Shown here: one piece after another, positions 21,288-33,085 of the stretch
How the letters are laid out: every line of letters begins with the position of its first letter
How positions within the stretch are numbered: position 1 is the stretch's first letter
Origin: Rhodomicrobium sp. Az07
GTDB lineage: Bacteria; Pseudomonadota; Alphaproteobacteria; Rhizobiales; Rhodomicrobiaceae
Assembly (NCBI RefSeq): GCF_018619475.1
Contig: NZ_JAHFZG010000007.1
Coordinates: 104,395-168,394, forward strand
DNA length: 64,000 nucleotides
Direction of reading: 5' to 3'
Notes under the pieces: generated by a model
Databases searched by the model: none
The model's input: the letters and a program-made list of their open reading frames with translations, nothing else
Told to the model about the DNA's origin: nothing
Translations under genes and position numbers: made by a program

Positions 21288-21455
21288 CGATTGAAACCTG
21301 CTGGTTGAGACGCACGTCCATAAGAGTTTATATGCTGCCGCGTTCCGGTGATACAACCGACGGGCGGCAGTCTTAATGCGGGCGGCACGCCCTTGCGGCG
21401 GGCTTCCTTTGAGAGAGCGCTGCATCAATTTGTTCGTTTTGTGGAGACGGTGCCC

Positions 21456-22199
21456 ATGGCGGGGCTTTCGGCGCACGTGCCCGAGCTTGACATAAGTCCT
21501 TTTTCGCCAACGGGTTTTACCGCGCTGGCATACTCGCGCGGAATTGACCTCGAAAAGGCCGCCTGGATGGCGAACCAGCCGGCGACATACGGCATCGATG
21601 CGGGACGGCGGCTCGACGAGACCGGTAATCCTAACGCAAATTTAAGGCTGGAAATTCTCATCCCGCCCGAGAAATGGCGCATGGCGGCGGTGCTCGTGCC
21701 CATCGTGGCGCGCGAGCCCGAGGTGACGGTGCTGCTGACGCTGCGCACCGCTCATCTCTCCGCCCATGCGGGGCAGGTGGCCTTCCCCGGCGGCAAGGTC
21801 GAGACGTCCGATCCGACGCCTATCCAAAGCGCGCTCCGTGAGGCGCATGAGGAAATCGGCCTTGTCCCGGAGTTGGTGAAGCCCCTCGCGCTGCTCGACC
21901 TGCACAATACAGGGACCGGCTTTCGCGTCATTCCGGTGGTGGCGCTGGTGGACCCGTCCTTCGTGCCTCAGCCGGAGCCGAACGAGGTGGCGGACGTTTT
22001 CGAGGTGCCGCTCTCCTTTCTCATGAACGAACGGAATCACCTGCGGCATTTGCTCGACTGGCAGGACTACCGCATCCTGTTCCATGCGATGCAGTTCGAG
22101 GAGCGGTTCATCTGGGGCGCGACGGCGGCGATGTTGCGCAACCTTTACGAAAGGCTGTATGCCCCGCGTGACGAGGGCCAGATTCATGACCAAGCTTGA
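21456..22199 (+). CDS. Nudix hydrolase, CoA pyrophosphatase-like
   Basis: The 247-residue protein carries the UPF0035 signature LLTLRTAHLSAHAGQVAFPGG directly before a Nudix box G-KVE-(x)n-ALREAHEEIGL, which together identify the CoA-pyrophosphatase (NudL-like) group that cleaves CoA to 3',5'-ADP and phosphopantetheine. About 70 residues precede that core. The start at 21456 has GGAGACGG upstream. Its last 14 bp overlap the start of cca in another frame, so the two are coupled, an arrangement commonly seen in alphaproteobacteria. Confidence 0.9.
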   Translation: MAGLSAHVPELDISPFSPTGFTALAYSRGIDLEKAAWMANQPATYGIDAGRRLDETGNPNANLRLEILIPPEKWRMAAVLVPIVAREPEVTVLLTLRTAHLSAHAGQVAFPGGKVETSDPTPIQSALREAHEEIGLVPELVKPLALLDLHNTGTGFRVIPVVALVDPSFVPQPEPNEVADVFEVPLSFLMNERNHLRHLLDWQDYRILFHAMQFEERFIWGATAAMLRNLYERLYAPRDEGQIHDQA

Positions 22200-23457
22200 A
22201 AATGTGACGGTGGCGGATGCGGCGTGGTTCCGCGCGCCCGAGGTGCGGGCCGTGTTCGACTGCCTCAACCGCGAAGGGTTCGAGGTGCGCGCTGTGGGCG
22301 GAGCGGTGCGTAACGCGCTTCTTAACGAGCCGGTGATGGACGTCGATTTCGCGACGACGGCAAAGCCCGAGGATACGCTGCGTCTGGCGGCTGCCGCCCG
22401 CATAAAGACGGTGCCGACCGGCATCGACCACGGCACGATCACGCTGGTGGTGGACAGCGTCCCCTTCGAGGTGACGACGCTGCGCCGCGATCTCGACACG
22501 GACGGTCGACGCGCGACGGTGGCATTCGGCGACGACTGGGCCGAGGACGCCCGCCGCCGCGACTTCACGCTGAACGCGCTTTACGCGGACGCGGGCGGCG
22601 CGGTTCACGACCCGCTCGACGGCCTGCCCGATCTTCTGACGCGGCGCGTGCGCTTCGTCGGCGACGCGGACACGCGCATCCGCGAGGATTATCTGCGCAT
22701 CCTGCGGTTCTTCCGCTTCAGCGCCGACTATGCCAAGGGCGAGTTCGATGCCGACGGCGTGGCTGCCTCGATTCGCGAGCGCCATGGGCTGAGGCGCCTC
22801 TCGGCGGAGCGCGTTCGCGCGGAAATGCTGCGCATCCTTGTCACGGTGCGCGCGGATGAAGCGATTCGCGTCATGGACGAGAGCGGGCTGCTTCTCATCG
22901 TGCTCGGCGGTATCGCGAGGCGCAGCCGTTTCGACCGCATCGCCGCCATCGAGGCAAAGCTTGAACTGATGCCCGATCCGATGTACCGGCTCGCCGCGCT
23001 TTCGATTTTCGTCGAGGAGGATGCGGAGCGGCTCGCGCGCAGGCTGCGTCTGTCGAACGACGAACGAAACGACCTGATGGGGCTCGCTTCCGTGGCGCCG
23101 TGGTTCCGCGCGCCGCTCGCCAAGCGGGATCTCGAAACGCTGCTCTATCGAATCGGCGTGCGCACCTATCTTGGCAGTGTGCTGATCGGCTGGGCCGCGT
23201 CCGGCGCGCCTCTCGACGATGAGGCATGGCGATTCGCGGCCGAGTTGCCGCGCGAATGGCAGCGCCCCAAATTCCCGGTCAACGGCGCGGATCTTCTGAA
23301 CGAGGGCTGGCTGCCCGGCCCGGGACTCGGCGCGCATTTGCGCTACCTCGAAGAGCAGTTCATTGCCAGCGGCTTCACGCTCGACCGCGAGACGCTGCTT
23401 GCGCTTGAGGACAGGAACGCGCGACCGAACGGCGTCGCGGGATCGCACGGCGGTTGA
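22186..23457 (+). CDS. cca: CCA tRNA nucleotidyltransferase / polyA-polymerase family protein
   Basis: A 423-residue class II nucleotidyltransferase. The head domain shows VRAVGGAVRNALL, the catalytic pair in PVMDVDFATTA, the DLDTDGRRATVAF loop, and RRRDFTLNALYAD with DPLDG--DL---RVRFVGD after it, then REDYLRILRFFRF. The enzyme adds or repairs the CCA end of tRNAs. The start overlaps the upstream Nudix gene by 14 bp, with GAGGGCC as ribosome-binding site. The C-terminal 250 residues are the usual helical body and tail. Confidence 0.93.
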   Translation: MTKLENVTVADAAWFRAPEVRAVFDCLNREGFEVRAVGGAVRNALLNEPVMDVDFATTAKPEDTLRLAAAARIKTVPTGIDHGTITLVVDSVPFEVTTLRRDLDTDGRRATVAFGDDWAEDARRRDFTLNALYADAGGAVHDPLDGLPDLLTRRVRFVGDADTRIREDYLRILRFFRFSADYAKGEFDADGVAASIRERHGLRRLSAERVRAEMLRILVTVRADEAIRVMDESGLLLIVLGGIARRSRFDRIAAIEAKLELMPDPMYRLAALSIFVEEDAERLARRLRLSNDERNDLMGLASVAPWFRAPLAKRDLETLLYRIGVRTYLGSVLIGWAASGAPLDDEAWRFAAELPREWQRPKFPVNGADLLNEGWLPGPGLGAHLRYLEEQFIASGFTLDRETLLALEDRNARPNGVAGSHGG

Positions 23458-23561
23458 AACGCGATCCCCGCCGCCGCAAGGCTCCCCGCACGAACCTTGT
23501 CCGCGGCGGGATAAAGCCCTCCTTTATGAGGGGGATCGCGGCGTCAGGCTCGCCGCCCACA

Positions 23562-23590
23562 TTGACGCTTGCTTGCTTCGCTTGTATATG
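23562..23590 (+). promoter_or_regulatory. Probable sigma-70-type promoter of rpsT
   Basis: TTGACG at 23562-23567 and TATATG at 23585-23590 are separated by exactly 17 bp, close to the housekeeping consensus, and lie about 100 bp before the rpsT start. It is one of the best -35/-10 pairs I found in the window. Confidence 0.7.
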
Positions 23591-23688
23591 CAGGGCAGGT
23601 TGCTGCCCATGGGGCAAGCGGACACGGTTTTTTATTCCCGAAATAAGCTTGAAGCGCGGGTTGTTCGCTCGCGAGAGGACTACGTCAT

Positions 23689-23961
23689 ATGGCAAATACG
23701 AAATCGGCCAAGAAAGCCGCCCGTCAGGCGGAACGCCGCACGCTGGTCAACAAGGCGCGCAAGAGCCGCGTGCGCACTTTCGTGCGCAAGGTCGAGGAAG
23801 CGATCGCATCCGGTAACAAGGAAGCCGCGAATCTGGCGCTGCGCGAGGCGCAACCCGAGATCATGCGCTCGGCTTCGAAGGGCATCCTTCACAAGAATAC
23901 CGCGTCCCGCAAGATTTCCCGGCTGTCGGCTCGCATCAAGGCTCTTGGCCAGGCGGCCTAG
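23689..23961 (+). CDS. rpsT: 30S ribosomal protein S20
   Basis: The 90-residue basic protein begins [17 protein letters not shown] and contains the conserved [19 protein letters not shown] and [22 protein letters not shown] segments of S20, which binds 16S rRNA in the small subunit. It has its own promoter, is followed by two tandem hairpins, and lies upstream of dnaA as in many Hyphomicrobiales. Confidence 0.98.
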   Translation: MANTKSAKKAARQAERRTLVNKARKSRVRTFVRKVEEAIASGNKEAANLALREAQPEIMRSASKGILHKNTASRKISRLSARIKALGQAA

Positions 23962-23972
23962 AATCCTGATGA

Positions 23973-24021
23973 CTGATGCGGAATTGCATCAGTGGCTTAA
24001 GCGGGAGTTTCGCCCCCGCTT
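23973..24021 (+). repeat. Two tandem hairpins downstream of rpsT
   Basis: The first hairpin pairs CTGATGC (23973-23979) with GCATCAG (23986-23992); the second pairs AAGCGGG (23999-24005) with CCCGCTT (24015-24021). Neither has a T-run, so they may be a 3' stability structure of the rpsT mRNA or a weak terminator. They lie 11 bp after the stop codon. Confidence 0.5.
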
Positions 24022-24039
24022 GCGAGTCGGAGCCACTTT

Positions 24040-24045
24040 TATAAT
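24040..24045 (+). promoter_or_regulatory. Perfect -10 box upstream of candidate small RNA
   Basis: TATAAT at 24040-24045 matches the housekeeping -10 consensus in all six positions. No good -35 is found at 16-18 bp (the region around 24017-24022 reads CGCTTG), so promoter strength is uncertain. It points toward a strong terminator 90 bp downstream. Confidence 0.45.
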
Positions 24046-24051
24046 GGTTTC

Positions 24052-24171
24052 AGATGCTTAAGCACTTTTAGTGCGGAAGCACCGATAGGGCTGGGCCAGG
24101 CACGCTTCCTCAGTCAATGAAAAACAGCAACCAATGCGGGAGCCGCCAACGGGCAGCCCCGCATTTTTTTT
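24052..24171 (+). ncRNA. Candidate structured small RNA between rpsT and dnaA
   Basis: Bounded by a perfect TATAAT (24040-24045) and a strong intrinsic terminator, this would give a transcript of about 120 nt with no credible coding frame. It folds in order: GCAC/GTGC hairpin (24062-24065 with 24071-24074), a longer hairpin with GGAAGC (24075-24080) pairing to GCTTCC (24104-24109) and an inner GGC/GCC pairing, an unpaired A-rich linker, and the terminator hairpin. I do not recognise it as 6S, 4.5S or tmRNA. The 5' end is approximate. It could instead be the 3' UTR of rpsT. Confidence 0.4.
24133..24171 (+). terminator. Strong rho-independent terminator
   Basis: AATGCGGG at the left pairs with CCCGCATT at the right over about 8 bp, followed directly by eight T residues ending at 24171. 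This is the clearest intrinsic terminator in the window on the plus strand, about 170 bp after rpsT. Confidence 0.85.
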
Positions 24172-25016
24172 GTCCGCGCAAAGGTAACCGAATCTTAAGG
24201 GATTCCCGTAGCTTGCGAGTCGATTCGCGCTCTCGTTCGAAGCAGGCTCTGCAACCCTGGCGTGTGGATTTGCATCTCGTTCGTAGGGGGAGGCCACTTG
24301 CGCAGGTGCCCCGGCCTTTGTATTGTTGGCTCTCCGAACGGGGGTGTTCCCCTCCTGAATTTGTAACCTTGTAATGCGTACCGAGCTGAAGCCAAGTGGG
24401 GTGGCCTCCACGGCTGCAAGCGCGATGTCCATGATCAGGCAATGGATAGTCGGTGCGCGCCGGATTCTGTCCGGAATCGTGTTCACCTTCTGTCCGCAAG
24501 GCATTGGGCGGGAGGAAGACGTATGCGAAGTGACTGCATCGCGGCTCTGCCGCAATCTCTATGTGTTTATGCGTGGAAGCTCCCGTCGACGCGCCATATG
24601 CGTCCGGTTCTTCCCGATCATGCGCGCGGATCCGTTTCGCGGCGGCACGGTCGCCTTCGGACCGAAGTCTCGAACGCCGAGCACCCTTCCCTTCCCTGGA
24701 AGGCCTATGTGGCGTCGAGGGAGTTCCAGAATCTGGCATCCGATCTCGCCGACGCGGTGTTCGCGTCCGCCTCGGCCAACCATCCTTCCCAGCATAAGCC
24801 GGATCGTCCTTCCAGCCTGATCTCGCGACGGCGTCCCGAAAAAGGCGCGCGGTCGCATCGCATTCTGGCCCCGATCATTCCAGACTGCCGGGACGCCTTG
24901 CTCGATATTGACGACGGCCGGGCGCTCGCCTTCGCGGCGTAGCGCGTATTTCCAAGGCCGAACAAAACATATCCAATGAAACGCTGAGGCCCCGAGCGGG
25001 CCGCGAGGATGTTGAA
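24172..25016 (+). other. Long non-coding stretch upstream of dnaA
   Basis: About 845 bp without a supported gene. Open frames exist on both strands but have no family resemblance and no good ribosome-binding sites. The stretch must contain the dnaA promoter and leader, but I see no confident -35/-10 pair. I searched by eye for DnaA boxes (TTATCCACA or its complement) and found only a partial one, TGTGGATTT near 24264, so I do not call an origin here. A GGGG-TGTT-CCCC hairpin lies near 24345. Confidence 0.5.
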
Positions 25017-26516
25017 ATGGAAGCCCTGAATATCTCGACAACCTCTTCGGTCGAACAGACGTCGATCGAACACAAATGGCGGCGTATCCAGAGCCGCCTG
25101 CGCGCCGAACTCGGCGAAGACGTCTTTACGAGCTGGTTTGGTCGCGTCGAGCTGGACTCCTGCGATGGACGCGTGGTGCATGTTTCCGTTCCGACCAAGT
25201 TTCTGCGCAACTGGCTGCAATCGCATTATTCCGACAAGCTGCTTGCCTGCTGCGGCACTGAACTGAACGGCGTGAACCGTCTCGAATTCCGCGTTCGCCA
25301 GCCGCATCTCGCTCCCGTCGATAAAATGAAGCCGTCGCCGGTCGCCGCCGTCGTGGAGCCCGCAATGCCGAAGGCGTCGCAGGCCACGCCATCCTCGGCG
25401 GTGCCGCTTCGCATCGTCAACGCACCCGTGCGAGACGGGCGCACCGGGCTTGAAGGCTTCGAGGGATCTCCGCTCGATCCGCGTTACACCTTTCAGTCCT
25501 TCGTCGTCGGCTCACCGAACCGTCTCGCGCATGCGGCTTCCTTTCAGGTCGCCGAAAGCACCCCCGATCAGCCTCTGAAGTATAATCCGCTCTACATCCA
25601 CGCGCGCGTCGGCATGGGCAAGACGCATCTTCTCCACGCCATTGCGTGGGAGATGAAGGCGCGCAATCCGAATGCGAAGGTGCTGTACCTCACCGCCGAG
25701 CGCTTCATGTACAGCTTCGCGGAAGCGCTTCAGACCCGCGACGCGCCTGCGTTCAAGGAAAAGCTGCGCACCATCGATCTCCTCATCATCGACGATATGG
25801 AGTTCCTGCAAGGCCGCACCTTCCAGCAGGAATTCTGCCACACGCTGAATTCGCTCATCGATGGCGGCAAGCAGGTTGTGGTCGCAGCGGACTGCGCACC
25901 CCTGCTGCTGGAAAGCTTCGATGCGCGGATGCGCTCGCGCCTGTCCGGCGGCCTCGTCGCGGAAATGTCGGCGCTCGATTTCGACCTGCGGCTCAAGATC
26001 CTCCAGCGCCGCGCGGCGGAAAAGATGGCGCTCTCGCGCGGATTCGAAGTGCCCGCCGACGTGCTCGAATATCTCGCGACCCAACTCACCGAAAACGGCC
26101 GCGAGCTTGAGGGCGCGATCACGCGTCTTCATGCGACGTGGCAGCTCACCGGCGAAAAGGTAACGGTGGACGCGGCCGAAAACACCATCGGCGACCTGAT
26201 CCGCTCGAAGGAGCCGAAGCGCGTCAAGATCGACGACATCCTTCGCATCGTCGCCAAGCATTACGGCGTGCAGCGCGGGGATCTGCTTTCCAGCCGCCGC
26301 AACCAGTCCATCGTGCGGCCTCGCCAGATCGGCATGTACCTCGCGAAAACGCTGACCTCGCGCTCGCTTCCGGAAATCGGTCGTCGCTTCGGCGGACGAG
26401 ACCATACGACCGTCCTGCACGCGATCCGCAAGATCGAGTCGCTGAAACAGGCGGATGGCGTGCTGAAGGACGAACTCGATTCGCTGTCTCGCATGCTGAA
26501 GGACGGCAACGTCTGA
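25017..26516 (+). CDS. dnaA: Chromosomal replication initiator protein DnaA
   Basis: The 499-residue initiator has an N-terminal domain ([20 protein letters not shown]), a variable linker (about 95-145), the AAA+ core with Walker [13 protein letters not shown] and Walker [13 protein letters not shown], the box [17 protein letters not shown], and the C-terminal DNA-binding signature [16 protein letters not shown]. The first Walker A glycine of the usual GG(V/T)GLGKT is replaced: the residues read ARVGMGKT. It binds DnaA boxes and unwinds the origin. GAGGATG precedes the start. dnaN follows 91 bp later. Confidence 0.98.
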   Translation: MEALNISTTSSVEQTSIEHKWRRIQSRLRAELGEDVFTSWFGRVELDSCDGRVVHVSVPTKFLRNWLQSHYSDKLLACCGTELNGVNRLEFRVRQPHLAPVDKMKPSPVAAVVEPAMPKASQATPSSAVPLRIVNAPVRDGRTGLEGFEGSPLDPRYTFQSFVVGSPNRLAHAASFQVAESTPDQPLKYNPLYIHARVGMGKTHLLHAIAWEMKARNPNAKVLYLTAERFMYSFAEALQTRDAPAFKEKLRTIDLLIIDDMEFLQGRTFQQEFCHTLNSLIDGGKQVVVAADCAPLLLESFDARMRSRLSGGLVAEMSALDFDLRLKILQRRAAEKMALSRGFEVPADVLEYLATQLTENGRELEGAITRLHATWQLTGEKVTVDAAENTIGDLIRSKEPKRVKIDDILRIVAKHYGVQRGDLLSSRRNQSIVRPRQIGMYLAKTLTSRSLPEIGRRFGGRDHTTVLHAIRKIESLKQADGVLKDELDSLSRMLKDGNV

Positions 26517-26607
26517 CGACCCGCTCCGGCTGCGCTTGACTCTTCGTCGCCGCAGCCTTCAAATGCTTGCCTAACAAGGAGAACACCGCTTCAGCGGGGT
26601 AGTTTTA

Positions 26608-27729
26608 ATGCGCTTTGTTGTCGATCGGAACGCAATGCTCCGCGCGCTGGGGCATATCACGGGCATCGTCGAGCGGCGGAACACCATTCCGATCCTGAGC
26701 AACATCCTCATCGGTGCGGATCGTGACGGCGGGCTCACGTTCAAGGCGACGGACCTTGACATGGAGGCGGTCGAGGCCGTGCCCGCGAAGGTCGACGTGG
26801 CGGGCGCTGTAACGGTGCCCGCGCATACGTTGCACGACATCGTTCGCAAACTCCCCGAGGGTGCGGAAATCCGTATCGAGCGCAAGGGCAACGAAGGCCG
26901 CCTCAAGGTCGCTGCCGGCCGCGCGAGTTTCGAGCTGGCGATCCTGCCCGCCGACGACTTCCCCGACATGGGGCAGACCGAACTGCCGACACGCTTCTCC
27001 GTCGACAGCGGCGAACTCAAGCGCCTGTTCGAAAAGGCGCGCTTCGCCATTTCCACCGAAGAGACGCGCTATTATCTGAACGGAATCTATCTCCACGCGG
27101 TCGATGGACCCGAGGGCGCGAAACTCCGCGCGGTCGCGACAGACGGTCATCGTCTTGCGCAGGTCGAGACGGAAAGCCCCGCCGGTGCAAGCGGAATGCC
27201 CGGCGTTATCGTGCCGCGCAAGGCGGTCGGCGAGGTGATCAAGCTGCTCGAAGCGGGCGCCGCGCCAGTCGAAGTGACGCTGTCACCGGCGAAAATCCGG
27301 TTCGCGGTGGGCGATCTTGTGCTCACTTCGAAGCTGATCGACGGTTCGTTCCCCGATTATGGGCGCGTCATACCGACGAACAACAAGAAATTTCTCCTGC
27401 TCGAAAACGCCGATCTCGTGAAGGCGGTCGACCGCGTGTCGACCCTCTCTTCCGAGAAGGGGCGGGCCGTGAAGCTCAATGCGGCCGAAGGGCGCCTCGT
27501 CGTTTCGGCCAACAACCCCGAATCGGGTTCGGCGACGGAGGAAATCTCGGCCGAGTATCAAGACGAGCCGCTCGAAATTGGTTTCAATGCGCGCTACCTG
27601 CTTGACATCGCCAGCCAGATCGACGGAACGAAATCGCTGTTCAAGCTTGCCGATGGCTCATCGCCAACGCTGATTTCGGACGAGGCCGACGCATCCGCGC
27701 TCTATGTGCTCATGCCGATGCGCGTCTGA
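26608..27729 (+). CDS. dnaN: DNA polymerase III beta sliding clamp
   Basis: A 373-residue protein of normal length, with three repeated clamp domains. The start MRFVVDRNAMLRALGHITGIVERRNTIPILSN and the C-terminal ALYVLMPMRV are the family's first and last strands. Other conserved parts are RFSVDSGELKRLFEKARFAIS-EETRYYLNGIYLH and IDGSFPDYGRVIP. It forms the ring that tethers the polymerase to DNA. It lies between dnaA and recF as in the classical order. Confidence 0.98.
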   Translation: MRFVVDRNAMLRALGHITGIVERRNTIPILSNILIGADRDGGLTFKATDLDMEAVEAVPAKVDVAGAVTVPAHTLHDIVRKLPEGAEIRIERKGNEGRLKVAAGRASFELAILPADDFPDMGQTELPTRFSVDSGELKRLFEKARFAISTEETRYYLNGIYLHAVDGPEGAKLRAVATDGHRLAQVETESPAGASGMPGVIVPRKAVGEVIKLLEAGAAPVEVTLSPAKIRFAVGDLVLTSKLIDGSFPDYGRVIPTNNKKFLLLENADLVKAVDRVSTLSSEKGRAVKLNAAEGRLVVSANNPESGSATEEISAEYQDEPLEIGFNARYLLDIASQIDGTKSLFKLADGSSPTLISDEADASALYVLMPMRV

Positions 27730-27978
27730 GGCTGGCGGCGAAGGGCGCCGGACCGGCGGCCCGCGCATCGGCTGAGAGTGGCTCTGATTGCGGGTAATGG
27801 AACCGGCGCGGGGCAGGCATGGCTCGGCGGCTATGGCGACTAGGCGCCTAGAGCAGCCCGCCTTAGTTTCGTCCGAACCATGATCTTCATGAAAAACGGC
27901 GTCCATTTTGCGGGCCATGCTCTGAACAATTCAAGCCAACTGACCGCGCCAAGCGTGGCGGCACCCTTCCGGACCCCG

Positions 27979-29169
27979 ATGCCCGCAACCGACCGCATAG
28001 CCATTGCCAGGCTCACGCTCAAAGACTTCCGCAATTACGAAGCGGTGACCCTCCTTACCGGGGCGGGTCCGGTCGTGCTCGCGGGGGCGAACGGCGCGGG
28101 CAAGACGAATTGTCTCGAAGCGGTGTCGCTGTTGACAGCGGGGCGCGGACTTCGCTCGCTGCCCTTCCCCGAGCTTGCACGAAGCGGCGGATCGGGGGGC
28201 TGGGCCGTCGCGGCCGAGCTTGGCGCGGCGGGCGAGGAGATGCATATCGGCACCGGCATTCAGCTTCCGCCCGATGGCATGCTGACGGCCAGAACGGCAC
28301 GTACCGTCAAGATCGACCACGCTCTTGCAAAGAGTTCGGGTTCGCTGGCGCGCATCCGCATGCTGTGGCTTACGCCATCGATGGACGGGCTGTTCACCGG
28401 CCCGGCCGCCGACCGCCGCCGCTTCCTCGACCGGCTGGTGTTGAGCCTCGACCCCGGCTATGGCGCGGCGGCGGCCGCATTCGAGCGCGCAATGCGGCAG
28501 CGTAACAAGGCGCTCGAAGAGTTCGATTCGCCGCCGATGCTGACCGCCATCGAAGCGCAGATGGCAGAAGCCGCCGTGGCGATGGCGGTCGCGCGGGCAC
28601 GGGCCATCGCGGCGCTTTCCGGCGAGATCGAGGCGGAGCGCGCGCGCGACCCGGACTCGCTTTTCCCGTGGGCGGCGCTTACCCTCAACGGCATGCTGGA
28701 AGACCAGGCGGCCACGCTTTCGGAAGATGCGATGCGCGACGGATATGCCCGCGCGCTAGCGCAAGGCCGCGACCGGGACCGCGCGGCGGGGCGCACGCTG
28801 TCCGGCCCGCACCGCTCCGACCTCCACGTGACCCACGGACCGAAGGCGATGCCCGCGCGGATGTGCTCGACCGGCGAACAGAAGGCCCTGCTCGTCGGTC
28901 TCGTCCTCGCTCAGGCGCGGCTCATCAAGCGCGCCGCGGGTGGAACCGCGCCCCTGATTTTGCTCGATGAAATTGCCGCGCATCTCGACATTAGCCGCCG
29001 CGAGGCGCTGTTTTCGTCTATTGTCGCGCTGAACGCCCAGGTGTGGATGACGGGGACGGACCTCGCCACCTTCACTCCCTTGCGAAATGCCACAGAAACG
29101 CAGCTTTTCGTTGTTTCAAACGGCACTATAATGCCCGCGAATGATGCAGAACGCGCTGCGAAACACTAA
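27979..29169 (+). CDS. recF: DNA replication and repair protein RecF
   Basis: An SMC-like ATPase of about 396 residues. IARLTLKDFRNYE opens the protein, Walker A is AGANGAGKTNCLEA, a GLR-LPFPELAR segment follows, and the C-terminus has MCSTGEQKALLVGLVLAQ and the Walker B/D-loop LILLDEIAAHLD. RecF loads RecA at gaps. The frame continues 33 codons upstream; I prefer the ATG in MPATDRIAI because the family begins shortly before the first beta strand, but no strong ribosome-binding site decides it. The gap to dnaN is about 250 bp without a recognisable gene. Confidence 0.94.
   Translation: MPATDRIAIARLTLKDFRNYEAVTLLTGAGPVVLAGANGAGKTNCLEAVSLLTAGRGLRSLPFPELARSGGSGGWAVAAELGAAGEEMHIGTGIQLPPDGMLTARTARTVKIDHALAKSSGSLARIRMLWLTPSMDGLFTGPAADRRRFLDRLVLSLDPGYGAAAAAFERAMRQRNKALEEFDSPPMLTAIEAQMAEAAVAMAVARARAIAALSGEIEAERARDPDSLFPWAALTLNGMLEDQAATLSEDAMRDGYARALAQGRDRDRAAGRTLSGPHRSDLHVTHGPKAMPARMCSTGEQKALLVGLVLAQARLIKRAAGGTAPLILLDEIAAHLDISRREALFSSIVALNAQVWMTGTDLATFTPLRNATETQLFVVSNGTIMPANDAERAAKH
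29127..29132 (+). promoter_or_regulatory. Possible -10 box for gyrB inside recF
   Basis: TATAAT at 29127-29132 lies in the last codons of recF, 86 bp before the gyrB start. The -35 region at 17 bp (CTTTTC) is poor. It could give gyrB its own promoter. Confidence 0.35.
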
Positions 29170-29173
29170 ATAA

Positions 29174-31654
<2,481 letters not shown>

Positions 31655-31779
31655 CGACGGCGGCGGAGGAGGGCGCGAACACGGTGACGATGGTCAGCGT
31701 GCCCACATCTTCCCCCGGCGCCGCTTGGTCCGACTCCCGTTGTGCAAGTGTAGTTCTCGTAATAATGCTCGGGGGATGC

Positions 31780-32130
31780 ATGCAAGTTTATACGGTGGAA
31801 GCTCTTTCCGGGCGGCGCATCGCGGAAGGCGAATTCCTGCACGCGACCATCGTGCTTGCCGCGAACATTTTACGCGATGCGCGCGAGGCGGTGACCAACG
31901 CAGTGGGCGGTAAAATGCTGCGCTATGAGCGGCTTCTAGACCGTGCGACGACGGACGCGCTGGAGCTTCTGAAAGAGAAGGCCGCCGCAAAGGGCTACGA
32001 TGGGGTGCTCGCCGTCCGCATTTCGAACCCGTTCATCGTTCAGGGCAGCGCCGCTGTCACCGTGTACGGGACGGGTTTCACATTTCTTTCCGACGTCGGT
32101 TCGGATGACGGCTCTCGGGAGATTGCTTAA
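31780..32130 (+). CDS. YbjQ/UPF0145 family protein
   Basis: The 116-residue product ends with the YbjQ core: IVLAANILRDAREAVTNAVGGKM, a LLDRATTDALELLKEKAAAKGYDGVLAVRI helix-strand unit and AAVTVYGTGFTFL. Members form small oligomeric beta-barrel-like rings; their function is unknown despite the label heavy-metal-binding. I choose the ATG at 31780 because GGGGG lies 5-9 bases upstream. Longer starts at 31690 and 31765 are possible; the hydrophobic VVLVIMLGGC they would add mimics a lipobox. Confidence 0.75.
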   Translation: MQVYTVEALSGRRIAEGEFLHATIVLAANILRDAREAVTNAVGGKMLRYERLLDRATTDALELLKEKAAAKGYDGVLAVRISNPFIVQGSAAVTVYGTGFTFLSDVGSDDGSREIA

Positions 32131-32392
32131 CCAAAGCCCGAAGAGTGGCGGGGGAGGGGAGGCGCACCGGTGCCTGAGCCTCGCCGCAGCTCCAAAAGCG
32201 CGTGACTGTCGTGATGTGGGAGCGCAAGGCGTGGCGCTTGCGACGTTTGCGGTCGGCCAGCCACGCCCGTGAGCAGGCGCGCGATGGCGGCGAGCCGAAT
32301 AACTCCACCACCGCCAGTTCATGGCCGCGCCGAAACGCGAAAGGGCACGCGGAGCTAGCCCGCGCGCCGATGCCAGAGAGATAAGCCCGATT

Positions 32393-32956
32393 TTACTCGG
32401 CGGCCTGCGAGGTCGGCGAATTCATGCCTTCGAGACGCGGAGCCGTGGCGATCGGATCTTCCGACCGGCGCGACTTGCCTTCAAAGAAGGCGCCCTGCTC
32501 AATGGCGAGCGACTTGTGGAAAACGTCGCCTTCGACATGGCTCGAAGCCTGGAGCGTCACGCGGTTGCCGCGCACCGAGCCCATGACGCGACCGCGCACG
32601 ATCACGTCTTCCGCCACGATGCCGCCCGTGATCTGCGCCTTTTCGCCGACGATCAGCGAAGAGCAATGAACGTCGCCCTGAATCTGGCCGTCGACCTGAA
32701 CCTCGCCACGCGAGAGCACGTTGCCCGTGACGGTCAGGTCTTCTCCGATGATGGATGGTGCCATGCGGTCTGGTCCCCTGAAGATCGGCGGCTTGGGCGC
32801 ATAGACGGGCTGTCCGGCGGAAACCTGGGAGGCCGGGCTTCCGAGCGGCGCCAATCCTTGCGCGGGTTGACCGCCAATGGCTTTGCTCGTTGTTTTCGTT
32901 ATCGGCTTTTGCGAATCGAAATTGCTCATATCGGTCTCTGGCTTTTTACTGAACAT
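32393..32956 (-). CDS. Bactofilin (polymer-forming cytoskeletal protein)
   Basis: A 187-residue protein with a disordered N-terminal 60 residues and a bactofilin core that begins SIIGEDLTVTGNVLSRGEVQVDGQIQGDV. The regular beta-helix repeat with GxV-AEDV-VRG-V-GSVRG spacing is visible through about residue 165. Bactofilins self-assemble into filaments without nucleotide and place enzymes that shape cell poles or stalks. No peptidase (M23) gene is next to it. The first ATG at 32956 is preceded by an in-frame TTG. Confidence 0.92.
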   Translation of the reverse strand: MFSKKPETDMSNFDSQKPITKTTSKAIGGQPAQGLAPLGSPASQVSAGQPVYAPKPPIFRGPDRMAPSIIGEDLTVTGNVLSRGEVQVDGQIQGDVHCSSLIVGEKAQITGGIVAEDVIVRGRVMGSVRGNRVTLQASSHVEGDVFHKSLAIEQGAFFEGKSRRSEDPIATAPRLEGMNSPTSQAAE

Positions 32957-33085
32957 CAACGCGACTCCGAGGCGATGCGCGGCGGGCGCTTAACCTTTTA
33001 GAGCGGCATCTTCACCATTTCAACGCCGATCATGGCTTCGTTGCAGACGGCACGGACTTCGCGGCGAAATCGTGCCTTTTTTGAC

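Noticed and set aside
24260..24275. DnaA box TGTGGATTT as an origin signal
   Set aside because: It matches only seven of nine positions and stands alone, which is expected by chance.
24374..24942. Open frames between rpsT and dnaA as coding genes
   Set aside because: They overlap on both strands, show no family features or good ribosome-binding sites, and behave like GC-rich chance frames.
31690..32130. Lipobox-like VVLVIMLGGC in the YbjQ gene suggesting a lipoprotein
   Set aside because: The better ribosome-binding site (GGGGG) is before the ATG at 31780, which starts after this sequence, and YbjQ proteins are cytoplasmic.
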